From the NCBI GenBank assembly GCA_024689285.1, contig JAILDR010000164.1:1-40027 (forward strand): a stretch of 40,027 bases of DNA, given 5' to 3'. Under the pieces are notes generated by a model. That model had not been told where the DNA came from. It was given only the letters and a program-made list of their open reading frames with translations, and did no database searches. Both the position numbers and the translations under genes were made by a program. Numbering within the stretch: the stretch's first letter is position 1; the number at the start of each line of letters is the position of its first letter. Shown here in pieces: positions 16,798 through 26,476 of this stretch. The stretch comes from Bacteroidales bacterium. GTDB lineage: Bacteria > Bacteroidota > Bacteroidia > Bacteroidales > F082.

Positions 16798-19700
16798 TTA
16801 GAATGTGTTCAGGTCAACCTTACGCATAGCTCCATAGAACTTGATGACACGCTCGCTGCCACTGGTGAAGTCCTTAATATGGATCAGATAGAAGCCGCTG
16901 GAGACAGGCGTGTTGGCAAAGTTAGTGAGATCCCATTCAATGCTAGGCTCGTCATTGTCCTTAGTGAACTGACGCACCTTCGTACCACTCAAGGTGTAAA
17001 TCGTCACCACGCACTTCTCAGGCAGGTTGGCAATCTTCACGCGGTTGGTCAGGGCGTTGGGTTCATAATCGCTATATGCGTAGTAAGGATTAGGCGTCAC
17101 TGTGATGAGGTTCAGGTCCTCCTCGGTCTTCTCAGGATCATTGAGGGTCGGGTTGAGACCGTCAATGGTGAAGGAATACATAGGACGCAGGTCGTTAATC
17201 ATCAACTCTTCAGGTTGAACTTTCAATTCGTTCGGACCATAGCCATAGTCATAAGGCTTGGCCAGACGGATACGGATACGGCAATCGTTACCTTGTGGCA
17301 GCCAATCCTCACCAACAATACCCATCGGCATACCTACCCACTCAACGAGTTTCCAGAATTCAATGTTGTAGAGGTTCTGGAGGTTGTTGTTCTGATGTTG
17401 GATGTAATTAAGGGTCTTAAAGAGGCGGGCACCACCATCGTAAGCCGGGCAAACAAAATCCTTATAAGGTGAGCTGGATGCCACCGCGATGGAGTCGTCA
17501 CGGAAGACGTAGACATAATGCTTACCACCGAAGACTGGAACCAGGTCAGCACCACGGTAAATGGCGGGATCGACAACCTGAAGTGTAGGATCTTCCAACG
17601 TAGTCTTCTGCAACTGTGCAGGATTAAAGATCATGTCACGACCTTTGATTACTGAATCAGCATAATAGGAGTCCTCACCAAAGGCGACATTGAGACGCAT
17701 ACCCGATTCAACGTCGATGACATAGCCCGGGAACCAACCCATACCCTGTGCACCGATGTAGTTAGCATCTGACGGGTCAAGGCTGCATGAGTCAGGAGTG
17801 CTCTGCCAATCCACAGTAGTGGGACGACCTTGCTTGTCGACCGATGCATGCTTACGGAGATTGAATCTCTTGGCACCACCCTCAGAAAGTCTGTCGTCCA
17901 TACACATCTCGATGACGGGGCAACGCGTCCAAAGGTTGGTATCAGCAGTCAACACAATGTCAATGCTGTTAGTCTTATGGAAATAGGAACCAACTCTACA
18001 GTTAGCGCTATAAATAGGACCAGGGTTCAGATTGTTAACTTGCCCCGAGTTAGTAGTCAACAAGAAAGGAGCCCAAGTACCATTGGCAATCTTCTCGAAG
18101 TTCTCATTCGGGTCCCAAGGATGGCTGGCACCAGCAGTGTATGCACCAGACGACATGCTGTAGTCATTTACCGAAGCATTGTTAATGTCGGAATACGTTC
18201 CAGAACGAATCCAGTTGAGTTCAGAGGCTGCACCAAGGTTATCCGTGTCGCGGATACCATCCAACCACGGATGCTCAGGATCGCTGAACTCAATGGAAGA
18301 AGTGATGACACCATTGTTTTCGGCTACTACAGTCAGATACGGATGCCAATCATTGTCATAGTAAATCTGACCCACAGTAATGCAACCGAAATCGTAAGGC
18401 TGCTTAATGGTGATGGAAATACCACGGTCGATGAACATCTGCTCGTCACCATAAACGGTAGTCGTATCACTCATAATCGGAATGGTATCATTCGGGTTCT
18501 CAGGATTGGGGTTCATGTCTTTCAGGTACCAGTGCGAAGCCATACGGGCGGCAGAGTCACCTTGCACTTCCTGGTTGCCAGTGATGTTATAGGTGTAGGA
18601 AGGCTCAAAGTCAGAGAACCAGAGGTTATAAGTGGTAGCTACGACATTCAACGGGTCAACAATCTTAACGTCGATGGGGCCATAACCAGCCTTGTATTTC
18701 GGATGATAGCTAACAGGATAGTCAGGACCACCAAACACGTTTTCAGCACTGGCGGGTTTCTTGCTGAGGATTTCAGCAACAGTCTCGTCAGTCAGTTCAA
18801 GGTCATTGTTTCCGTTACCCATACCCACGATACGCTGGATGGCAGGTTTGTCACCATAAACAGCGTTCAGCACAGTACCATTCACTGTCTTATGAGGCAC
18901 AGCGGAATAGCACTTAATGTTCTTACGGCCTTCGAGGTAAGGTTTCTGCTGGCCTTGCAGACCGAGAGCGTCATCCTGCGAATACGGCAAATAGTTATTA
19001 TAGGCGTAAGAAACGGCCATATAATAATAGGTCTTGTGGTTAACAAGATTCGGGTTGTCGCCAGTGGAGAACTTGTCTTCAGTCAGAACGAAGCTGTGGG
19101 TGATACCGGCATCGCTTCCTTCAACCTTCAGCTCAGGAACACGGGCTTGGATGGACTCATCATAGTTGTAATTGACAAGGCGCGTGACATTGTTGCGAAT
19201 GTCGCATTGGAACACGAGACGAGCCTTGTCAGTATTGTTAAGTTCGTCGGCACCAACCTCATTGTTGACCAACTGATACACCTTATATCCTTCAAAGCGA
19301 TAATAACGGTCGTAAAGAATCTCTTCAGTGGTCTCATGCTCGATAGGATCCATCAGGGTGTCGATGACACAACCCACTTGGCAAGTGATAGTATCAAAGA
19401 GGACACCAGGACCTGGATAAATGCTCTGAGGCACCAGCAACACGGTATCAACACCACCAATCATGCACTCAATGGTATCATAAGTAACCATTGAAGGATC
19501 AAAATCGCGAGGGATATATACCGTAGTGTCGTGACAATTGACATAAGCAGTCACATTCTCATGATAAGTAGTGGTCTCGATACGAGAGGTAGGAATCTCG
19601 GGGTCGAGCTCGATGTAACCTTCCTTATAGTTGTTGGAAAGCGCAGTGTTCGACAGATAGATGATAAGCTGTTGGTCAAGCTCACGGATAGTCAGGTCAG

Positions 19701-21474
19701 GAGCATTGGGGCCGTCAATGACCTTGAAGCAGTTATCGAACAAGGCTTGGCACTTGTCGTCAACCACGCGGAGCAATTCAACGGAAGCCCAGGCACCACC
19801 TGAAGAAGCACGTGCCCACGGCACACCGAAGGTGATGTAGTTGACAGCACCAGGTTCAAGGGTGAAGGGTCCAGCCGATTGCATGAAACGACGGTCATCA
19901 GGAGCGTTCTGGCACTGAGCCTCTGTCCAATAAAGGTTGTTCTGGTTGAAACCACCATTGGGAATAACACCACCGGTACCCCAATTCCACGGGTCAGAAT
20001 CGCCAGGGAACATGAAGTCGCACTCAGGACCAACCACATCGTTGCCCGAGAAAGCGTTACCACCATATTGCATCTTGGCACCATTCTTCCAAATACCACG
20101 CAGGTAGTTGTAGTATTGAGGAGCAGTGTTCGGGTCACCATTATCAGCAGAGCTGTTGTTGTGATACACGAAACGGCGCATACCGAAACGTTCGTCGTCC
20201 ACGATGCCATTACCGAAGTTCACACCGTTGATGCTTTCGTCAACAATCTGCACAGCAGTGGTGCTGTCATTAACAAAGATAGAGTCACCAGAGACAGGAT
20301 CAACATGGTCGAAAACCTGTACAAAGCGGAACTTCGGATTGTCGAGGCCGTCAGGATCCATATAAGGACCTTGGAAGAAGTCGATACCGACCGCAGGCGG
20401 CTGAGCACCGTAGGCTTCAGGCTGACCGCTACCATCGGTGGCAGAACCATTGTAACCATAACCCAAACCACGTTGCACATCGCAACCCACATAGTCGTCC
20501 TTAGCGTAACCAAGGTCAACGTCAGTCCAAGGCGAGAAGTAGGTTCCCGTCAAGGTGTAGGTTGAACGGTTGATAATTTCGTAGCTGTAGAAGGTCATGT
20601 TGTTGATTTCGTCGTTAGTGGCGAAAGCGAAGGCTTGGGCACGGATTTCCATACCGATAGCCTGACCGCCCGACTCAGTGTGCGAAGCACCTTTATCATT
20701 GAAAATCCACCAGAGGGTCTGGTCGCCTTTCAGCACTTGGTCGGCAAGCAGCGAACCATGAATGGAGCCTTCGCGTTCCTCGTCCATGGTCGGGGTCTTG
20801 GTGTGGCACAACACATTGTCGATGTCATAATAAGGATAGTCTCCGTTTTCAGGGTGATATTCACCATCGCCATCTTTATCATAGAAAGGAGCCAGATAGT
20901 GGCTGATGCCTTCAGCGTCGTCATCCGAGGGGTGGGCAGGCCATTTCTCGATAATGCTGGGCATCTTGTATTCAGGATCCAGAACGCCGTTGTCATCAAA
21001 AGCGGCAAGGAATTGATCAACTTCAGCACGCGTAATCTTGAAGATCTTATCCCACTTGGCACAGGTCTCAGGCGTGACAGAGGCTTTGCCGTCAATGGTC
21101 AGAGGGCCAGTGTAGTAGTCATTACCGACCTGGCGGAAACGCAAGGCGGCGCATTTCAGCTGCTGGTTGACGTCGACACCGGCAATCCACAAGGAGCCAG
21201 CATACAGCGACGTAGCAGCGCCGTTGGCAGGGATGAAGTACTTGGAACCGACACCACCGGGCAAGTCCCACCACATATCACCACCTGCGTTGATACGGGT
21301 TTTCACGTTGTTGATGTCCAACCACTCAAATGACGAGGAAGGAGTACAACCGGCTGCGGTTTGGGCACGTTGACCCTTGCCTTTATCATCAAAGTGACAT
21401 TTTTCAGCCTTTCCGGGAATTACGGCACAGAAGACAAGGAGTGCCGCAAGAGTTACATGAACTATATTCTTCAT
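16798..21474 (-). CDS. Giant secreted protein with T9SS-type C-terminal domain
   Basis: 1558 residues. The signal peptide (about 1-23) is followed by a conserved-looking N-part with aromatic and Gly-rich segments (DMWWDLPGG, GSLWIAGVD). A calcium-type loop DKDGDGEYHPENGDYPYYD lies near 199-217. I see no catalytic motif. The last 100 residues have the fold pattern of a T9SS type A sorting domain: VTPNPYY, then NLPEKCVVTIYTLSGTKVR and SSGFYLIHI. They continue into an extra tail, KFYGAMRKVDLNTF, instead of ending at the usual basic strand. From memory, similar long proteins in other Bacteroidota and Ignavibacteria share this tail and sit beside TonB receptors and PorV/PorQ proteins; I could not check this. 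It is co-directional with the receptor (39-base gap) and the PorV-family gene (36-base gap), so it is probably exported and surface-attached with their help. Function unknown. Confidence 0.7.
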   Translation of the reverse strand: MKNIVHVTLAALLVFCAVIPGKAEKCHFDDKGKGQRAQTAAGCTPSSSFEWLDINNVKTRINAGGDMWWDLPGGVGSKYFIPANGAATSLYAGSLWIAGVDVNQQLKCAALRFRQVGNDYYTGPLTIDGKASVTPETCAKWDKIFKITRAEVDQFLAAFDDNGVLDPEYKMPSIIEKWPAHPSDDDAEGISHYLAPFYDKDGDGEYHPENGDYPYYDIDNVLCHTKTPTMDEEREGSIHGSLLADQVLKGDQTLWWIFNDKGASHTESGGQAIGMEIRAQAFAFATNDEINNMTFYSYEIINRSTYTLTGTYFSPWTDVDLGYAKDDYVGCDVQRGLGYGYNGSATDGSGQPEAYGAQPPAVGIDFFQGPYMDPDGLDNPKFRFVQVFDHVDPVSGDSIFVNDSTTAVQIVDESINGVNFGNGIVDDERFGMRRFVYHNNSSADNGDPNTAPQYYNYLRGIWKNGAKMQYGGNAFSGNDVVGPECDFMFPGDSDPWNWGTGGVIPNGGFNQNNLYWTEAQCQNAPDDRRFMQSAGPFTLEPGAVNYITFGVPWARASSGGAWASVELLRVVDDKCQALFDNCFKVIDGPNAPDLTIRELDQQLIIYLSNTALSNNYKEGYIELDPEIPTSRIETTTYHENVTAYVNCHDTTVYIPRDFDPSMVTYDTIECMIGGVDTVLLVPQSIYPGPGVLFDTITCQVGCVIDTLMDPIEHETTEEILYDRYYRFEGYKVYQLVNNEVGADELNNTDKARLVFQCDIRNNVTRLVNYNYDESIQARVPELKVEGSDAGITHSFVLTEDKFSTGDNPNLVNHKTYYYMAVSYAYNNYLPYSQDDALGLQGQQKPYLEGRKNIKCYSAVPHKTVNGTVLNAVYGDKPAIQRIVGMGNGNNDLELTDETVAEILSKKPASAENVFGGPDYPVSYHPKYKAGYGPIDVKIVDPLNVVATTYNLWFSDFEPSYTYNITGNQEVQGDSAARMASHWYLKDMNPNPENPNDTIPIMSDTTTVYGDEQMFIDRGISITIKQPYDFGCITVGQIYYDNDWHPYLTVVAENNGVITSSIEFSDPEHPWLDGIRDTDNLGAASELNWIRSGTYSDINNASVNDYSMSSGAYTAGASHPWDPNENFEKIANGTWAPFLLTTNSGQVNNLNPGPIYSANCRVGSYFHKTNSIDIVLTADTNLWTRCPVIEMCMDDRLSEGGAKRFNLRKHASVDKQGRPTTVDWQSTPDSCSLDPSDANYIGAQGMGWFPGYVIDVESGMRLNVAFGEDSYYADSVIKGRDMIFNPAQLQKTTLEDPTLQVVDPAIYRGADLVPVFGGKHYVYVFRDDSIAVASSSPYKDFVCPAYDGGARLFKTLNYIQHQNNNLQNLYNIEFWKLVEWVGMPMGIVGEDWLPQGNDCRIRIRLAKPYDYGYGPNELKVQPEELMINDLRPMYSFTIDGLNPTLNDPEKTEEDLNLITVTPNPYYAYSDYEPNALTNRVKIANLPEKCVVTIYTLSGTKVRQFTKDNDEPSIEWDLTNFANTPVSSGFYLIHIKDFTSGSERVIKFYGAMRKVDLNTF

Positions 21475-21513
21475 AATTTGTATAATTTTTCGTTTATGGA
21501 ACCATTCTCGTCA

Positions 21514-24500
21514 TTAGAAGTTAAAGCTTAAGCCCAAACGAATCTGGCGAGGCGTTGAGTAGTTACCGCCGCTGTCAACGTAGATCTGATACATCTGCAT
21601 GAAGGCCTGCGGGTCAAGCTGTTCCTGGATTTCACGCTGCCACTCGGGAGCTGACAGATAACCATCGTCGTTGGGGTTACCCGTGGCGGAGTAGACTTTC
21701 AGGATGTTCTTAGAGTTGAGCAGGTTGAGGATTTGCAGGTAGACATTGAAGTAGACATCGTGTCCCTTCTTGCCTTCCTTGCCACCCAAAGTGAGGTTGA
21801 AGTCCTTATCAACACGGAGGTCGAAACGGAACGAAGCAGGCATTCTGGAACCGTTGTAGGTACCTTGCAGCAAGCTAGTACCGCCTTGGATGGGCGACAA
21901 CACCTTACGGGCTGCTGTGTAAGGAGAACCCGAACCACCGTTCACCGTCAGAGCGAAACCGGTATTGGCAAGCACCTGGATGGGCTTCTTGTCGGAGTTC
22001 TTGCGGTTGATGACAGGACCATTGTATTCCTTACCACCCTTGAAACGATAATCGAGGGTCAGGTTGAAGCCGTGACGACGGTCGCTGTTGGAAGGATAGG
22101 TGGATCTCAGGTTAGGCACACCAGCGGCGATAAGGGCCGAAGCGGTGGTGGCAGAGGCACCGGTCTTATTATCGAACTGCAGGGTGTAGCTGGCACGCAC
22201 ACGGACGTTCTTCGTTCTACGAAGGTCGTAGCTGGCAGTCAAACCCTTAACAGTACCGAAGTCGAGGTTGCTGTAGGAGTTGTAAGCCTTCGGGTAAGCA
22301 CCATTGAAGCGGTACATCTGGATCATGTTACGAAGCTCACGATAATAGGCAGTGATGGTCAACGAAGAAGTGCTGTTCAGCTTCTGCTTGAAACCGATTT
22401 CGTAGTCGATGGTCTGAGAAGGTTGCAGGTTGGGGTTCGGCACCGTGCTGCCATATTCGTTGAAGTGCAGATAAACCAGCGGGCTGCAGTAGAAGTTGCC
22501 GGTGGGACGCTGCGTCAACATGTCGTAGTGGGCATAGAACAAAGCCTCATCCGAAATCGGGAAGGAGAAGGAGATACGAGGCATCACGTTCCAGGCGGGA
22601 TCGTAGTCCTTGAAGGAGTTGATGTCAACCTCAGACTGTGACGGATCCTTGACCCAAGGCACCATGTCGAGAGCATCAGGGGAGGTGATTTCCTTACCTT
22701 CGGCATTGTACCAAACGTGGCCATTACGGTAACCGACGATTTCCGCCATCTCGTCAATCTTGTTCACATAGGGGACATAGTCATCACCGATGTTGTCCGG
22801 GATGTAAATGTCACCATCGCCAACATAATGCAAAGCACTCAGTGTACCACTGGCGATAGCGTTTCTGACATCACCCACGGTATTGAAGTCATACAGCACG
22901 TACGGGTCTTTCAAAACCTTCATGTTGGCATCGAAACGGTCGACACGAACACCGATGTTGAAAATCAGGTCTTTGAAGGCGAACTTGTCCTGGATGTAAC
23001 CAGCCATATAGATGGGCTGTTGTGCACCAATCTCACGCGTAAAGTTACCGTTGGCATCTTTCTCGGTGAAGAATTGCTCCAGCGAAGGACGCTCGAGGAG
23101 ACCATATTTGCGGTGTCCGTCGTAGGAATAGCCATAATAGTCAACATAGAAATTGCCGTCACGGGTCAGTTCGTCGGCACTGAACATGCTCAAGTCGAAG
23201 CCACCATTGAGGATAGCCTTCTTCATGTTACCTTCCTCGTCATAATACATAATTGAATTGTCATTGAAGTCGTAGGAGTCAATGAGAATCCATTCTGTAC
23301 CTCTGGGCGACAGGCCGAGGGCCTTACGCAGATTGACATCGAAGGTATATTGCATGTTCTCGTCGTACATTCTGTGATAGTTGATGGTGTCGACATAGCC
23401 GTCATAGCTGATGGCATACGGGCTCGACATATCAAGTTCCTGGATGTGATAGTTGGTCAGGTCACGCATCAGGGACCAATAGGCAGAACCACCATCGAAG
23501 CCCATGTAAGCGGAGTTACGCATTTCGGCTTGCAGACCCAACTTGATTTCATGGCTGTTGTCGCCTCTACCGATGGTCATTGAACCATTAATGTTGAAAG
23601 CCACTTGGTCGGTAGCCGACTTGGCATAGGTTGCCATGATAGTGCCAGGCACAGCATACATACCATAAGCAGCTTCAGGTGTCCTACCATTGATCAGGCC
23701 CTTGTTACCAACGATATTCGACAAGTTATTGTAGTTGCCAAAAGAGCCGTAGGGTTCATACAAGTCGAAGTAGTTCTCGACATAGTTGGCGAGCAAGGGA
23801 TTGAAGTCGTAGTCCATACGCTCAAACTGCACCAAAGTATCGTAGAAGTTGTCGAGCACCCAGACGTTGCTGAAGCTGTGGTATTGACCGTCAACAAGCA
23901 CGGAGTCAACTACAGTGGTTCTGAACGCGTAGTTAGGAGCACGATAGGTGGTGAACTTACCAATGTTACCATAAGCAAAGATGTTGTCCCACAAGTCGGG
24001 GTCGCCTTGCTGGGCGAAAGTATGTGTGTAGTCAGCTTGGATGCTGTAGTACACGTTGGAGATCAACGAAGTGCTTTCCGGATCGGAGGGGAAGCGCTGC
24101 GAGAATCTGATGTAGCCACGATAGGTACCTGACTTGTAAAGGTAGTTCTTATCGGTATTGAAGAAGTATTGTGATCTACCCGATCCGTGACTCTGGCCTC
24201 TGTAGAATGATCCACCAATGGTAAGATTGGTGGTAGGGCCAGTACGGATATCAAACTTACCATTCAGATTGATGCTATAGTCGGATGAGTTGTTGAGGAA
24301 TTTCGTGTGATAGAGGTTGTCACGTTGGGTGTAGGAAGCCATAGCATTGGCGCCCGTGCCGCTACCCGAGAGGGTCAGCGGATTTTCCTTGATATAGTCC
24401 ATCCACTCATCGGTGGCATGCCAGAAACCCGGAGCAGAAATGCTACCATATTTGTTATGGGCTAAGTCGCCAGCGATGAAGAAGCCCAGCAGAGCCTCTT

Positions 24501-25299
24501 GTTCCTGTTCGCCTTCTTCGGCACGCTTCTTCAAAAGCGGGCCGTTTAAGCTGAAGCCGAGACGCTTGTGACCATAACCTTCGACGGAGTGCTCATACTC
24601 GATGCCACCACCCCAAGTACGGCTGGGGCCTTTGGTGGTCATGTTGATGATACCACCGCTGGCATCACCATACTGTGCGGGAGTACCACCGAGGATGACG
24701 TCGACCTGGTCGATAGCGCCTTGCGGGACGCTACCATTACCGATGACTCTCACACCGTCGATGTAGTAGACGGCGCCTTCACGTGAACCACGGATGGAGC
24801 CGACCTCACCGTCAGCGGAGAAAACGCCACCGACGCTTGCGGCCACACCTTCAGCAGAACGCACAGGCAGTTTAGCAATTTCCTCAGCGGTGACAGACTC
24901 ACCGGAAGTCGTGTTGTCCTTCGAAATCAGAGGAATCTCGTAATCGACGACGATGACTGCATCCAAACTAATGGAGCCACCGACCATCTTGATGTCGTAG
25001 TAGGTAATCTTGTTGGCCGGAATAACAATGTTGTTCACTTGGAACGCATTGTAGCCAACACAGCTTGCCTTCAAGGTGTAGGTTCCCGGAGGAATCGGGT
25101 TGATGTCGTAGTTACCATCGAAGTCGGATGATGCACCACCCACTTGCGTTCCGCCTTTTTCAATGATGACGTTGGCAAACGGTACGGTTTCTCCCGAGTC
25201 GTCGGTAATCTTGCCTTTGAGTCTTCCTTGCGCCTGAGCCATGGTCATCGTGCAGGTGGCCATGACTAATGCAAGGGTCATTAGTAAATTTTTAAACAT
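21514..25299 (-). CDS. Large TonB-dependent receptor with CarboxypepD-regulatory domain
   Basis: 1261 residues, longer than the other two receptors here. The signal peptide (about 1-22, ending MTMAQAQ) is followed by a carboxypeptidase-regulatory-like domain (about 24-108, RLKGKITDDSGETVPFANVI). The plug (about 130-220) carries RSAEGVAASVGGVFSADGEV, RGSREGAVYYIDGVRVIG and ILGGTPAQYGDASGGIINM. The very long barrel ends IRLGLSFNF with the terminal Phe expected for BAM insertion. No SusD-like partner follows; instead the 1558-residue protein starts 39 bases downstream. The receptor therefore probably belongs to a three-gene surface system rather than a polysaccharide utilisation locus. Promoter at 25363-25393. 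Ligand unknown. Confidence 0.92.
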   Translation of the reverse strand: MFKNLLMTLALVMATCTMTMAQAQGRLKGKITDDSGETVPFANVIIEKGGTQVGGASSDFDGNYDINPIPPGTYTLKASCVGYNAFQVNNIVIPANKITYYDIKMVGGSISLDAVIVVDYEIPLISKDNTTSGESVTAEEIAKLPVRSAEGVAASVGGVFSADGEVGSIRGSREGAVYYIDGVRVIGNGSVPQGAIDQVDVILGGTPAQYGDASGGIINMTTKGPSRTWGGGIEYEHSVEGYGHKRLGFSLNGPLLKKRAEEGEQEQEALLGFFIAGDLAHNKYGSISAPGFWHATDEWMDYIKENPLTLSGSGTGANAMASYTQRDNLYHTKFLNNSSDYSINLNGKFDIRTGPTTNLTIGGSFYRGQSHGSGRSQYFFNTDKNYLYKSGTYRGYIRFSQRFPSDPESTSLISNVYYSIQADYTHTFAQQGDPDLWDNIFAYGNIGKFTTYRAPNYAFRTTVVDSVLVDGQYHSFSNVWVLDNFYDTLVQFERMDYDFNPLLANYVENYFDLYEPYGSFGNYNNLSNIVGNKGLINGRTPEAAYGMYAVPGTIMATYAKSATDQVAFNINGSMTIGRGDNSHEIKLGLQAEMRNSAYMGFDGGSAYWSLMRDLTNYHIQELDMSSPYAISYDGYVDTINYHRMYDENMQYTFDVNLRKALGLSPRGTEWILIDSYDFNDNSIMYYDEEGNMKKAILNGGFDLSMFSADELTRDGNFYVDYYGYSYDGHRKYGLLERPSLEQFFTEKDANGNFTREIGAQQPIYMAGYIQDKFAFKDLIFNIGVRVDRFDANMKVLKDPYVLYDFNTVGDVRNAIASGTLSALHYVGDGDIYIPDNIGDDYVPYVNKIDEMAEIVGYRNGHVWYNAEGKEITSPDALDMVPWVKDPSQSEVDINSFKDYDPAWNVMPRISFSFPISDEALFYAHYDMLTQRPTGNFYCSPLVYLHFNEYGSTVPNPNLQPSQTIDYEIGFKQKLNSTSSLTITAYYRELRNMIQMYRFNGAYPKAYNSYSNLDFGTVKGLTASYDLRRTKNVRVRASYTLQFDNKTGASATTASALIAAGVPNLRSTYPSNSDRRHGFNLTLDYRFKGGKEYNGPVINRKNSDKKPIQVLANTGFALTVNGGSGSPYTAARKVLSPIQGGTSLLQGTYNGSRMPASFRFDLRVDKDFNLTLGGKEGKKGHDVYFNVYLQILNLLNSKNILKVYSATGNPNDDGYLSAPEWQREIQEQLDPQAFMQMYQIYVDSGGNYSTPRQIRLGLSFNF

Positions 25300-25362
25300 A
25301 CCTTGTAATTTTATGTAATACTATACTTCATTTAGTGCTATAGTTAGTGCATTAAAAGTCGT

Positions 25363-25393
25363 CAAAATTACAACCTTCTTGGAAAGTACGCAA
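25363..25393 (-). promoter_or_regulatory. Promoter of the receptor / giant protein / PorV-family unit
   Basis: Minus-strand TAATTTTG (25363-25370) fits TAnnTTTG; TTGC lies 19 bases upstream (25390-25393) in the -33 position. The leader would be about 55 bases. It contains two copies of GCACTAA at a 12-base period (25332-25338 and 25344-25350), a possible operator. Confidence 0.6.
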
Positions 25394-25521
25394 GAAAAAA
25401 ATTCATTTTCGACGTTTTTTTCTTCCAGAAAAACCCAAAACACATCTCAACATTTTGATATATAACTATTTATAGAAAAGAGAATTTTTACACTATTTTT
25501 CACTCGTTTTCCGACTATAGC

Positions 25522-25554
25522 CAAAAAAAGCCAAAAAATATGAATTTTTTGGCT
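25522..25554 (-). terminator. Intrinsic terminator after the small lipoprotein gene
   Basis: An 11-bp stem (AGCCAAAAAAT, 25529-25539, with ATTTTTTGGCT, 25544-25554) and a four-base loop are followed on the minus strand by a T-run at 25523-25529. It lies about 25 bases after the lipoprotein stop. Confidence 0.75.
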
Positions 25555-25579
25555 TGAACTGGAACAAAACAGGTTTGAA

Positions 25580-25843
25580 CTAGGAGAAAAACGGATTGCT
25601 ACGTTGTCTACGACGCATCCGCTCAGCATGACGCTTGTCCTGGTTCATCATCCTTTTAGTCTTTTTTGCCTGATGTTTATAGTGTGCCGACTTGGCTTTA
25701 TCATACTGCTTTTTCGATTCTTTTTCCTGCCTTTCCAACTGCCGCTCGGCATTCCGCATAGCTCTCGACTTATTCGAGGCACATGAAGTGAGCACCAAAA
25801 AGAGGCTCAACAACAAAACAATGATGGTGTTTTTACTTCTCAT
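25580..25843 (-). CDS. Small basic lipoprotein, unknown function
   Basis: 87 residues from ATG 25843; an ATG 13 codons upstream lies before the expected transcription start and is rejected. A lipoprotein signal peptide MRSKNTIIVLLLSLFLVLTSC places the lipidated Cys at 21 (lipobox LTSC). The mature part is short, highly charged and basic with many Lys/Arg/Gln/His (ERQLERQEKESKKQYDKAK, MNQDKRHAERMRRRQRSNP) and looks like one long helix. Such small envelope lipoproteins are common in Bacteroidota and mostly uncharacterised. Promoter box 25863-25870, terminator 25522-25554, so it is a single-gene unit. No function can be assigned. Confidence 0.75.
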   Translation of the reverse strand: MRSKNTIIVLLLSLFLVLTSCASNKSRAMRNAERQLERQEKESKKQYDKAKSAHYKHQAKKTKRMMNQDKRHAERMRRRQRSNPFFS

Positions 25844-25862
25844 ATCCTGTTTATTTTCGGTG

Positions 25863-25870
25863 CAAAAGTA
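25863..25870 (-). promoter_or_regulatory. -7 box of the small lipoprotein gene
   Basis: Minus-strand TACTTTTG fits TAnnTTTG and lies 19 bases before the ATG at 25843. No clear -33 TTTG. Confidence 0.55.
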
Positions 25871-25922
25871 ACAATTTTCCATTGATGGTATACTTTGAAA
25901 GGGATTTTTGCGTTACTTTGCC

Positions 25923-26420
25923 ATGATGAAAACACGCATTTTACACCTATTAATATTAATAGGGCTTCTGACAGGGATACAGAGCTGCCAGAAATACCCT
26001 GAAAATCCCAACCGGCCTTCCACGCCGTTTTCATTCTCAATCTACCCTAACACGCTTCAATATCAAGAGATTAACTACGTCAGCGGTTGGATTTACGTCA
26101 CCTCTGAGGTGGAGAGCACCAGCCGGGGTGTCATCATCTACCGCCAAAGCGAGAACGAATTTCTTGCCTACGACCGTCTGCCACCCAACGAACCCAATGC
26201 CTGTACGGACAGCGAGGGCAACACGACACGACTCGTGGTCGACTTCCCCTTTGTCGTCGACCATTGCAACAATGCATACTACAACCTTCTGAATGGCCAG
26301 ATTATTGTCGCTGAACCCGATATGATCCCTAACTTCCCTACCGAAGGCGCACCTGTGTACCCGCTTATCCAATACTACACCCAGTATGACGGAAACAAAC
26401 TAACCATTTACAACAGATAA
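25923..26420 (+). CDS. Lipoprotein resembling a degenerate Rieske-fold family
   Basis: 165 residues (or 164 from the next ATG at 25926). The signal peptide MKTRILHLLILIGLLTGIQSC gives a lipobox IQSC and an N-terminal lipid anchor. The core pattern is: an early strand (INYVSGWIYVTSEV), RGVIIYRQSENEFLAYDR, a cysteine-containing loop, then DHCNNAYYNLLNGQ and PLIQYYTQYDGNKLTIYNR. It matches a Bacteroidota lipoprotein family that I recall as related to Rieske 2Fe-2S domains. The canonical CxH and CxxH cluster motifs are not complete here: only Cys in NACTD and His-Cys in DHCNN remain, so iron-sulphur binding is doubtful. A 7-of-8 match to the -7 box (TTACTTTG, 25913-25920) ends two bases before the first ATG, hinting at a leaderless or near-leaderless transcript. 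Alone on its strand. Confidence 0.6.
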   Translation: MMKTRILHLLILIGLLTGIQSCQKYPENPNRPSTPFSFSIYPNTLQYQEINYVSGWIYVTSEVESTSRGVIIYRQSENEFLAYDRLPPNEPNACTDSEGNTTRLVVDFPFVVDHCNNAYYNLLNGQIIVAEPDMIPNFPTEGAPVYPLIQYYTQYDGNKLTIYNR

Positions 26421-26476
26421 TCAAGCAATTACACTCCTATTGTTGAAAAATGTTGAAAAAGTGGAGACGGAAATCC

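Noticed and set aside
17830..19494. A 554-codon open frame on the plus strand, and similar long frames at 4976-5956, 21733-22641 and 32593-33762
   Set aside because: They lie antisense inside clearly coding minus-strand genes (secreted protein, receptors, BspA protein) and show no recognisable protein pattern or start signals.
25447..25629. A 60-codon minus-strand frame starting with a hydrophobic stretch
   Set aside because: It overlaps the small lipoprotein's 3' end and crosses its terminator hairpin; chance frame.
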